35,318 bases of DNA. Source: Bacillus sp. 491mf (GTDB lineage Bacteria > Bacillota > Bacilli > Bacillales > Bacillaceae_G). The translations under genes and the position numbers were made by a program. Numbering within the stretch: the stretch's first letter is position 1; each line of letters begins with the position of its first letter. Positions 17,229-23,261 of this stretch are shown in pieces. Under the pieces are notes generated by a model that had not been told where the DNA came from, searched no databases, and saw nothing but the letters and a program-made list of their open reading frames with translations. The DNA is taken from NCBI RefSeq assembly GCF_900112415.1, contig NZ_FOLV01000038.1:1-35318 (forward strand). Direction: 5' to 3'.

Positions 17229-17702
17229 ATGAGCTTAAAATTAAAACCTGAAATAGAAACCGCACTAAAAAAAATTGACTTTGTTAATAGATACACAAAG
17301 CTTTCTTCTTTTTCAAGAGAAAATTATGATGCCGAAGAAATCATTCCTAATCCCAATATTGAAGAAATTCAACAAATACTTGAAAAGCTAGGTTATAAAT
17401 CAGTTTATGATAAGAAAGAAAAGTTTTTAAAAGTTGGAGAAATAGGTGATAAAAAAGAAATTTTATTTTATTTTAATATTGGTATTAAAGTAAACGTTCT
17501 GGATTTTACTTGGGTAGTCTATCATAATGATGAACTAAGATTAGGTAGCCCATGGAGTCTATATTCAAGACTTTTAATTTCTCCAGATACTAGAATTAAG
17601 CCAGTACTATTTAGCGATTATGACAGCTTAGAAAAAAATTTTAAAATTGCTTTAGATATGTATGAAGATTTTAAACGAGAATTAATTCCTATCTATTCAT
17701 GA
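17229..17702 (+). CDS. Probable immunity protein of an orphan toxin cassette
   Basis: A 157-residue acidic, soluble protein with no signal peptide. It has a helical N-terminus, then a mixed strand region with repeated aromatic residues (KEILFYFNIG, VLDFTWVVYHND, GSPWSLYSRLL), and ends in a helix (NFKIALDMYEDFKRELI). No named family is recognised with certainty, but size, charge and texture fit cytoplasmic immunity proteins. The main support is context: it starts two bases after a toxin-like C-terminal fragment, uses a ribosome binding site inside that fragment and is followed by a terminator. Very AT-rich, unlike the flanking core genes. Confidence 0.6.
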   Translation: MSLKLKPEIETALKKIDFVNRYTKLSSFSRENYDAEEIIPNPNIEEIQQILEKLGYKSVYDKKEKFLKVGEIGDKKEILFYFNIGIKVNVLDFTWVVYHNDELRLGSPWSLYSRLLISPDTRIKPVLFSDYDSLEKNFKIALDMYEDFKRELIPIYS

Positions 17703-17746
17703 TTTTAGAAATTAACAAGACAATTTTACCTTAAATGTAAAAAAGA

Positions 17747-17772
17747 AAATCCGACTCACAAGAGCCGGATTT
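17747..17772 (+). terminator. Terminator after the first immunity gene
   Basis: AAATCCG-A-CTC pairs with GAG-C-CGGATTT around ACAA, followed by a weak T-run (TTCTTCATTT). Confidence 0.65.
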
Positions 17773-17792
17773 CTTCATTTATCTAAACCATT

Positions 17793-17941
17793 TTATACTG
17801 TTTTATTTGCTCTAATGCTAGAACCTCTTTTCAATTCTAATACACCATTAAAGCTATCATTTCTCGATTTAGCGAGTGTATCTTCTTCTACACCTTCCAA
17901 TGTAATAAATAAACATATACTGAACAAAAAGCTTACTAATT
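17793..17941 (-). pseudogene. Gene fragment, small hydrophobic-headed protein
   Basis: A minus-strand frame with no start codon reads LVSFLFSICLFITLEGVEED, then TLAKSRNDSFNGVLELKRGS and SIRANKTV before TAA. A hydrophobic segment is followed by a polar tail. The frame is closed by a stop at 17942, immediately beside the start of the second toxin fragment on the other strand, so a recombination joint probably lies near 17942. Not recognised. Confidence 0.4.
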
Positions 17942-17949
17942 AGGAAGTG

Positions 17950-18213
17950 ATGGTAGATAAAGCTGAAGAATTAGCCAAACGCGATGATATAACTAAGGTT
18001 TATTTAAATAAAGGACTATCAAATGAAATACCAGGAATTAAACCTAATAGAAGACCCGATATAATGGTAGTCAGAAAGGACGGAAAAATTGATCAATATG
18101 AGGTTCCAAGTAAAACAGATAACGTGGAGGATTTGCTAGAGAGGATGAAAGATAATCAAAGACTCTTAAAAGATAGAGCTGGAGATATATTTATATTACC
18201 ACCAAAAAAATAG
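17950..18213 (+). CDS. Orphan toxin-tip fragment (restriction-endonuclease-like, inferred)
   Basis: About 87 residues, starting at ATG 17950 (a GTG lies one codon before). The sequence has the run NRRPDIMVVRKDGKIDQYEV followed by PSKTDN and a helix ending in LPPKK. A PD motif followed some 13 residues later by ExPSK resembles the active-site layout of PD-(D/E)XK nuclease folds found at the C-termini of secreted polymorphic toxins. Those toxins carry long N-terminal delivery regions; none is present and a stop codon lies just upstream. This is therefore a detached tip module, perhaps a donor for recombination. Initiation from AGGAAG is poor, so expression is uncertain. The cognate immunity gene follows after 18 bases. 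Confidence 0.55.
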   Translation: MVDKAEELAKRDDITKVYLNKGLSNEIPGIKPNRRPDIMVVRKDGKIDQYEVPSKTDNVEDLLERMKDNQRLLKDRAGDIFILPPKK

Positions 18214-18231
18214 TAAAGGATAGGATAACTA

Positions 18232-18753
18232 ATGAATGAACGACTAACAACATCTATTGTGTTATATGGAGAGATTGATTCTTCAGATTCTAAAAAATGG
18301 TTGGATTTCTATAATTATATTGTTGATTTTACTACCTCATATAATTTAACACCAAATTATATGGGGGCATCTGCAGTGTCTATTAAAAGTAGCAAGATTT
18401 CACCTATAAAAAGAATTGAAAAAAAATTATATACATCTATTGAAAATAATGAGGAAATTACATCTGTATCCTTATACAACCTTCCAGATGAATTTGAAAT
18501 TGCTGCTTTTGACTATAACGCATACATATGTAGAACTAACAGATTAACACCTCCGCATATATTAGTTACTTTTTTAAACGAAGTATTCGATGAAGTTGAT
18601 CATACAAAATTGATGGAGGACATGAAGGATTTTATAAACTTTAAACACGGTGAAATATTCAAACTATCTAAGTTAGAAAGTCCACATATATATGCATCTA
18701 GAGCAAATAATCCATCTACATTTAAAACTCTAGAGGTAATTTGCAAATTTTAA
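18232..18753 (+). CDS. Probable immunity protein of the second orphan cassette
   Basis: A 173-residue soluble protein without signal or membrane segments. Visible features are TTSIVLYGEI at the N-terminus and a middle strand region (SVSLYNLPDEFEIAAFDYNA). A short acidic helix (EVFDEVDHTKLMEDMKDFI) precedes the polar C-terminus. I do not recognise the family with confidence. Placement directly after a toxin-tip fragment, similar size to other immunity proteins and strong AT-richness support the assignment. The ribosome binding site AAAGGATAGGA is adequate. A long hairpin about 80 bases downstream probably ends the transcript. Confidence 0.55.
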   Translation: MNERLTTSIVLYGEIDSSDSKKWLDFYNYIVDFTTSYNLTPNYMGASAVSIKSSKISPIKRIEKKLYTSIENNEEITSVSLYNLPDEFEIAAFDYNAYICRTNRLTPPHILVTFLNEVFDEVDHTKLMEDMKDFINFKHGEIFKLSKLESPHIYASRANNPSTFKTLEVICKF

Positions 18754-18802
18754 ACACTAATAAAGCGATATAAAAATAAATGAAAAATACCGCACATAAT
18801 GA

Positions 18803-18882
18803 GGACACTGAAAAAGTCCTTTAAAAACAAAAAGAAGATAGTTTCCTATTATAGTAGGAATTATCTTCTTTTTCAGAAGTCC
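18803..18882. repeat. 80-bp imperfect palindrome (possible IS-end or MITE relic), includes a terminator-like stem
   Basis: The outer arms GGACACTGAAAAAG (18803-18816) and, read from the other strand, GGACTTCTGAAAAAG (18882-18868) enclose a perfect inner stem. That stem is AAGAAGATA..TTCCTA / TAGGAA.TATCTTCTT (18832-18870), followed by TTT. The inner part can terminate the immunity transcript. The outer arms resemble insertion-sequence termini; no transposase is present. Confidence 0.5.
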
Positions 18883-18916
18883 AAAAACTGAATATTCTAT
18901 TTTTATCCAAATTATG

Positions 18917-19075
18917 TTAATGTTTAATCAACTTTATATTCATCGCTTTATTCTCTTCTTGTTTCTCCACATAAACATGTTGTTCACTATAATTTTTTTG
19001 TAAGTGACTTTTTTCGTTTTCTGCTAGTTGTCCTGCATTTAACAGTGAAAAAATAATTAATGCTTCTAGTGACAT
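18917..19075 (-). CDS. Small hypothetical protein (52 residues)
   Basis: It starts at ATG 19075 with GAGGGAG eight bases upstream, which rules out the longer frame reaching 19168. The N-terminal half (MSLEALIIFSLLNAGQL) is hydrophobic and could be a short membrane anchor or signal. The rest is polar with a Glu/Lys-rich stretch and a basic end (NIKLIKH). No family recognised. It lies on the minus strand at the right edge of the accessory island. Confidence 0.5.
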   Translation of the reverse strand: MSLEALIIFSLLNAGQLAENEKSHLQKNYSEQHVYVEKQEENKAMNIKLIKH

Positions 19076-19170
19076 ATAGATAACTCCCTCTTTTCTATCA
19101 CTTATGATGTTTACAGCATACATGCTTGTTATGAACTTGAAGTGAACATACGGAAAATTTTCAAACAAAA

Positions 19171-19196
19171 GACTTCGGTATTATTACACCGAAGTC
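19171..19196 (-). terminator. Hairpin terminator downstream of mscS
   Basis: GACTTCGGT/ACCGAAGTC with an eight-base loop. On the minus strand it is followed by TTTTGTTTG and on the plus strand by CTTTGTTT, so it may work both ways. Confidence 0.7.
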
Positions 19197-19273
19197 CTTT
19201 GTTTATTTCTATATATCCATTTTAATTTTTCAACATATAAATCGCCACTACGGAAAATATACCATGACCGCTA

Positions 19274-19356
19274 CTTGCTTGCTCCTTTTGTTTTAAACCT
19301 TGCATGTGGTAGGACAAGGCCCTGACCGTTTCTATGCGCAGCCAGATGCTCGGGCG
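19274..19356 (-). repeat. 85-bp repeat family 2, copy A
   Basis: Shares GTTTTAAAC, a TGCAYGTGG block, GGYCCTGACC and TATGCRCAGCCAG with the copies at 22319 and 27644. On the minus strand it keeps an open frame encoding HLAAHRNGQGLVLPHARFKTKG, written here as two overlapping parts of the shared peptide HRSGQGLFLPRAMFKTK. It lies about 30 bases after the mscS stop and in the same frame. Confidence 0.85.
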
Positions 19357-19387
19357 TTTTTATGTCGTTTTCTTAATATATATATTC

Positions 19388-19954
19388 TTACGCTATTTCT
19401 TTACGTTTTTCACCTAAAGAGTAGTTCGCAACTTTTATAATTGAACTGTTTGCAATGAAATAAATCTCCCCATCTTCTGCAACAAGCTGCGTTGTACGAA
19501 GCCCTACTTCTTCAATGATACCGTCAATATCATTAATTTTCACTTTATCGCCAACTGAAAATTGATCTTCAAAAATAATAAAGAATCCTGTTACAATATC
19601 TTTTACTAAGTTTTGTGCCCCAAAACCAATTGCTAAACCGGCAACACTCACCCCAGCAAGAAGCGCTTTAATATCGATTCCTACTGTTTCTAAAATCGTC
19701 ATAACAACCATGAAGTATACTACATAATGAATTATATTTTGACAAAGCTTCGTTAATGTTGCTTCACGTCTTTCATTCGTACGTACAGGCGCTTTGCTGC
19801 TCATCTTAAATATTTGTTCAATTCCTACAGAAGCGACGCGAATAATCACTTTTGCCACTATTAAAATAAGAACAATTTTAAGAATAATTCCCCCAAATTT
19901 TATTAACTTCTCTGGATTTAATACATACTCTCCTAAAATTTCTTGAATATCCAT
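19388..19954 (-). CDS. MscS-family small-conductance mechanosensitive channel, short form
   Basis: A 188-residue membrane protein with two N-terminal transmembrane helices (about 20-42 and 72-92). The pore helix TM3 is in LLAGVSVAGLAIGFGAQNLV and is followed by KDIVTGFFIIFEDQFSVGD and the beta domain up to IANSSIIKVANYSLGEKRKEIA. MscS channels open on hypo-osmotic shock. Family members usually continue for about 80 more residues through the rest of the cytoplasmic cage; here the protein stops right after NYS. Repeat copy A begins about 30 bases beyond, so loss of the C-terminus by rearrangement is likely, but a natural short form cannot be excluded. The ribosome binding site is AGGAG. Confidence 0.8.
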   Translation of the reverse strand: MDIQEILGEYVLNPEKLIKFGGIILKIVLILIVAKVIIRVASVGIEQIFKMSSKAPVRTNERREATLTKLCQNIIHYVVYFMVVMTILETVGIDIKALLAGVSVAGLAIGFGAQNLVKDIVTGFFIIFEDQFSVGDKVKINDIDGIIEEVGLRTTQLVAEDGEIYFIANSSIIKVANYSLGEKRKEIA

Positions 19955-19982
19955 AACATTAACTCCTCTCCCTTAAAATACA

Positions 19983-20008
19983 AAAAGCGTAAGGATTCTT
20001 ACGCTTTT
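19983..20008 (-). terminator. Terminator of tyrS
   Basis: The 11-bp perfect stem AAAAGCGTAAG/CTTACGCTTTT with a four-base loop; on the minus strand it is followed by TTGTATTTT. Confidence 0.88.
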
Positions 20009-20014
20009 GGCATT

Positions 20015-21271
20015 TTAGTAACGAATTAAGAAATATTTTTTCTTACCGCGACGAATGATTGTAAATTTACCTTCAATGCGGTCTTTTTCTGTTACCATGT
20101 AGTCTAACTCTTGTGTACGCTCACCATTTACATAAACCGCACCATTTGTAATATCTTCGCGCGCTTGACGTTTTGATGGTGAAATTTTACTTTCTACAAG
20201 TACATCCACTAACAATGCATCTTCTACACTACGCTCTACAGATGGTACATCTTTAAAGCCTTGCTCGATTTCTGCTGCTGTTAATTCTGCAACAGAGCCG
20301 CTAAATAATGCTGCTGAAATTTTAATCGCTTGCTCTAATGCTAGAGCGCCGTGAACAAGTTTTGTCATTTCATAAGCTAATGCTTTTTGTGCTTCACGCT
20401 TTTCAGGTGCTTCTGCAACTTGTTTTTCTAACTCAAGAATCTCTTCATGAGATAAGAATGTGAAGTATTTTAAGTATTTCACAACATCGCGATCGTCTGT
20501 GTTAATCCAGAATTGGTAGAACTCGTACGGCGTTGTTTTTTCTGGGTCTAACCAAACCGCACCGCCTTCTGTTTTACCAAACTTCGTACCGTCAGATTTT
20601 GTTACAAGCGGTACAGTTAAACCGAACGCTTTCGCATCTTCTTCTGATTTACGAATTAATTCTAAACCAGCTGTAATGTTGCCCCATTGATCACTACCAC
20701 CAATTTGTAATCTGCAACCGTGCGTTTGGTATAAGTTTAAGAAATCGTATGATTGTAAAATCATGTAGCTAAACTCAGTAAATGAAATACCTGTTTCTAA
20801 ACGAGATGCAACTGTATCTTTCGCTAACATGTAGTTTAAACCAAAGTTTTTACCGATATCGCGTAAGAATGTAATTAAATCTAAAGAACCAATCCAATCG
20901 TAGTTGTTTGCGATTGTTGCTGGGTTTCCTTCTTTATTGAAGTCTAGGAAGCTAGAAAGCTGCTCTTTAATACGCTCACTGAAAAAGGCAACTGTTTCTT
21001 TTTCATTTAATGTACGTTCTGCCTTCTTACCACTTGGGTCACCAATTAAACCTGTAGCTCCGCCAACAAGTGCGATTGGCTGATGCCCAGCTTGTTGAAA
21101 ACGACGTAATATTAAAATTGGCAGCATATGACCAATATGTAAACTGTCAGCTGTCGGGTCAAAACCACAGTATAATTTCACACTTTCTTTCTCTAATAGT
21201 TCTTTCAAACCTTCTGCATCTGTCTGTTGATTAATCAGACCACGAAATTCAAGATCTTGTAAAATGTTCAC
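20015..21271 (-). CDS. tyrS: Tyrosyl-tRNA synthetase
   Basis: A 418-residue class I aminoacyl-tRNA synthetase charging tRNA-Tyr. HIGH signature at residues 45-48 (SLHIGHM), KMSKS-type loop KFGKT at 230-234, tyrosine-pocket stretches YCGFDPTADS and QIGGSDQWGN. A C-terminal S4-like tRNA-binding domain is present (KISPSKRQAREDITNGAVYV onward). The GTG at 21271 is chosen as the start because AAGGAG lies eight bases upstream; a longer frame to 21337 would run through the leader terminator. Expression is governed by the T-box leader just upstream. In B. subtilis the gene is likewise between rpsD and acsA. Confidence 0.96.
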   Translation of the reverse strand: MNILQDLEFRGLINQQTDAEGLKELLEKESVKLYCGFDPTADSLHIGHMLPILILRRFQQAGHQPIALVGGATGLIGDPSGKKAERTLNEKETVAFFSERIKEQLSSFLDFNKEGNPATIANNYDWIGSLDLITFLRDIGKNFGLNYMLAKDTVASRLETGISFTEFSYMILQSYDFLNLYQTHGCRLQIGGSDQWGNITAGLELIRKSEEDAKAFGLTVPLVTKSDGTKFGKTEGGAVWLDPEKTTPYEFYQFWINTDDRDVVKYLKYFTFLSHEEILELEKQVAEAPEKREAQKALAYEMTKLVHGALALEQAIKISAALFSGSVAELTAAEIEQGFKDVPSVERSVEDALLVDVLVESKISPSKRQAREDITNGAVYVNGERTQELDYMVTEKDRIEGKFTIIRRGKKKYFLIRY

Positions 21272-21315
21272 CCTATTCACTCCTTTAAAAATCGTTTGTG
21301 CGCGGAATTTAAAAA

Positions 21316-21572
21316 CATAAAAAAATCGCCCCTTCAATAAGGGACGATTTTAATCATCGCGTTACCACCCTAGTTACAGGTAAAAAACCTGCCACTTCAT
21401 TCACATAACGGCTCATCACCGTCTTTCCCCTTTCAGACAAAATCCAATCGAAGAAAGATGCTCTAGGGTCGTAATTCGCGATCATTTATGTGCTGATTTC
21501 CACCGGCCATCAGCTCTCTAAAACAGGGAAATGATCACTACTGTTCCCTTTCCACGCCCGATTATTTATATA
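21316..21572 (-). promoter_or_regulatory. T-box leader of tyrS (tyrosine)
   Basis: Contains the T-box core AGGGTGGTAACGCG (21371-21358 on the minus strand). A rho-independent terminator follows (stem AAAATCG.CCCTT/AAGGG.CGATTTT, 21322-21351, then U-run), plus a large stem I. The Tyr codon TAC at 21471-21473 in GCGAATTACGACC is the likely specifier. Uncharged tRNA-Tyr should pair with both sites and prevent termination. The mechanism is established for the family; the specifier choice is by eye. Confidence 0.93.
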
Positions 21573-21578
21573 CTTTTC

Positions 21579-21608
21579 TTTATAACATCATTTGTATATA
21601 CCTGTCAA
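21579..21608 (-). promoter_or_regulatory. Sigma-A promoter of tyrS
   Basis: TTGACA (21603-21608), 18 bases, TATAAA (21579-21584) on the minus strand, just upstream of the T-box leader. Confidence 0.85.
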
Positions 21609-21644
21609 ATACAGCCCAAAATTTCTCGTTTTCTCTTATGCTTA

Positions 21645-21893
21645 CTAGCTGGCAATGAGTATGGTCAATAAAGAAAGAAGCGGAACACCTGCTAATAGAG
21701 AGATATGAAATGCAACTGATAAATCATTACCAATTGTCGCTTCAACAGGATCTTTAGCCGGAGACGCAAGAAAGCGTAAAAATCGATCTCCCCTATTCAC
21801 TTTTTGTGGAAAATCAGGAACTTCCACATAATCACTATCTAAATGCTGTTTCAATCTATATTCTTTATCAAAGGGATTTTCGTTCAATTTCAT
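21645..21893 (-). CDS. Small anti-sigma-like membrane protein
   Basis: An 82-residue protein with a charged cytoplasmic N-terminus (NENPFDKEYRLKQHLDSDYV) and one C-terminal membrane helix (HISLLAGVPLLSLLTILIAS). Its start overlaps the sigma gene by 26 bases, and GGAGGTGG inside the sigma gene is its ribosome binding site. The arrangement, an ECF sigma gene followed by a translationally coupled small membrane protein, is the usual sigma/anti-sigma layout, so an anti-sigma role is inferred. If the sigma gene is dead this gene may now be without a partner. Confidence 0.6.
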   Translation of the reverse strand: MKLNENPFDKEYRLKQHLDSDYVEVPDFPQKVNRGDRFLRFLASPAKDPVEATIGNDLSVAFHISLLAGVPLLSLLTILIAS

Positions 21894-22317
21894 CCACCTC
21901 CAGCAATTGCTTCAATTTCTTTATACCATGATAAAGCCTCGATTTCACCGTTCCTACAGGAATATCAAGTACTTCTGCGATTTCCTTTTGTGGCATATCA
22001 TGATAATAAAAAAGAATAAGGACCGCTCGCTGGTCTTCTGGAACTTTCAAAATCGCCTCTCTCACTGTAAGACGGTCTTCTTGCGAAAATTCCTTCTCTT
22101 GAATCGGTACAAGAAACGGTATAAGTGAACGCCATTTCTTTCTTCGATTCAATTTATTAATCATAAGCCGATACCCAATTTGAAACAAATATGTTTTAAC
22201 CTTTCCTTTTTCAATCTCATACATATGTTTCTTACGTTCTAACGTCAAAAACGTATCTTGAACGAGGTCTATGCTCAGCTGTTCGTCACGGTTAAAACGA
22301 TATAAAAATGTATATAA
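21868..22317 (-). pseudogene. ECF-type sigma-70 factor lacking its start
   Basis: The frame reads LYTFLYRFNRDEQLSIDLVQ and DTFLTLERKKH (region 2), then YLFQIGYRLMINKLNRRKKW. It continues through region 4 with YHDMPQKEIAEVLDIPVGTV and KSRLYHGIKKLKQLL. Region 2 homology extends upstream to about 22317, where it meets repeat copy B, and a TAG closes the frame at 22324-22326. The expected first 10-15 residues and the ATG are absent. The only later start is a TTG at 22248, which would drop most of region 2, needed for core binding and -10 recognition. Probably inactivated by the repeat. An assembly artefact is unlikely because the repeat is itself intact. Confidence 0.75.
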
Positions 22318-22436
22318 CGCTTGCTACCTTTCCTTGTTTTAAACATTGCACGTGGCAGAAATAGGTCCTGACCGCTCCTATGCACAGCCAGTACCTCTCG
22401 CCCATTTAAAAAAATGCTTTTCTGCCTTTTTTTCAT
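22275..22436 (-). CDS. 53-codon frame carried by repeat copy B
   Basis: ATG at 22436 gives a peptide that starts MKKRQKSIFLNGREVLAV, passes through HRSGQDLFLPRAMFKTR and ends in the sigma gene's DNA in another frame. No ribosome binding site is evident. The central segment is the same peptide encoded by the other two copies of this repeat. Translation is uncertain; listed because the frame is conserved across copies. Confidence 0.3.
   Translation of the reverse strand: MKKRQKSIFLNGREVLAVHRSGQDLFLPRAMFKTRKGSKRYIHFYIVLTVTNS
22319..22408 (-). repeat. 85-bp repeat family 2, copy B
   Basis: Same blocks as copies A and C (GTTTTAAAC, TGCACGTGGCAGAAA, GGTCCTGACC, CTATGCACAGCCAG). It replaces the beginning of the sigma factor gene. 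Confidence 0.88.
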
Positions 22437-22464
22437 AGAATGACTGAGTAGTTACTAAAAGAGA

Positions 22465-23091
22465 CTATGGTCGTTTTTCCAGCGCTAATTTAATTCCAAA
22501 TGCCAAAAGTACAAAACCACTTATCCCTTGAATAGCCCGCTCTGTAGACGGCTTTTTCATCCATGTACGAATTGCATTAATTAAATAAATATAGAGTATA
22601 AACCATAGAAAGGTTAAAACTGTATATGTCATTCCCATAATAAAAAGTTGAAAAAACGTATTTCCATTATGCTGTATAAATTGCGGTAAAAACGTTAGAA
22701 AGAAAATAGCTACTTTTGGATTTAACAAATTGGTAAGAAAACCTTGCCTGAAGCAAGAAGCACCTTGATACTTATTTTCAACTGTAATATCCTCTGTTTG
22801 TTTTCCTTTCTTCCGTAAAGACCATAATGAGACACATCCTAAATAAATAAGATAAATAGCACCAATATACTTAAAAATAGAAAATAAAAATGCCGATTTA
22901 ACAAGAATTGCCGAAATCCCAAGGACAGCTGCTAACGTATGAATACTTAAACCGCATAGAATACCAAAAACAGTTTTCATTCCACCTTGTTTCTCATGCA
23001 GTATTGTATTTTGAGTTACTAAACCTGTATCAGGTCCTGGCAAAATAATAAGAAAAATTGACATGGCAACAAAAAGATAATATTGCGTCAC
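22465..23091 (-). CDS. LysE/RhtB-family amino acid exporter
   Basis: A 208-residue integral membrane protein with about six helices. The family's N-terminal signature is present (LIILPGPDTGLVTQNTILHE), then a helix with GILCGLSIHTLAAVLGISA. KYIGAIYLIYLGCVSLW follows, then FLTNLLNPKVAIFFLTFLPQ, which is highly typical of LysE/RhtB. These proteins export amino acids such as homoserine, threonine or leucine; the substrate here is unknown. The start codon is GTG at 23091, preceded by GGAGGGG at five bases. It stands alone upstream of the sigma gene remnant. Confidence 0.9.
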   Translation of the reverse strand: MTQYYLFVAMSIFLIILPGPDTGLVTQNTILHEKQGGMKTVFGILCGLSIHTLAAVLGISAILVKSAFLFSIFKYIGAIYLIYLGCVSLWSLRKKGKQTEDITVENKYQGASCFRQGFLTNLLNPKVAIFFLTFLPQFIQHNGNTFFQLFIMGMTYTVLTFLWFILYIYLINAIRTWMKKPSTERAIQGISGFVLLAFGIKLALEKRP

Positions 23092-23221
23092 TAATACCCC
23101 TCCAAAAGATGAAATCTTTTCTTTATATTAACATTCTTGCATGATCTGCTGCATTTTACATATTACATATAAGTTATATGTAACACTGAACCATTTAAAC
23201 ACAACTTCACTATACGCTAAA

Positions 23222-23250
23222 CAAGAAAGGTCTGAACGAAGAATGTTCAG
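23222..23250 (-). terminator. Terminator of acsA
   Basis: CAAGAAAGGTCTGAAC pairs with GTTCAGACCTTTCTTG. It is a very stable stem 12 bases after the acsA stop; on the minus strand the stem ends in CTTTCTTG followed by TTTAG. Confidence 0.8.
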
Positions 23251-23261
23251 ACCTTTCTTGT

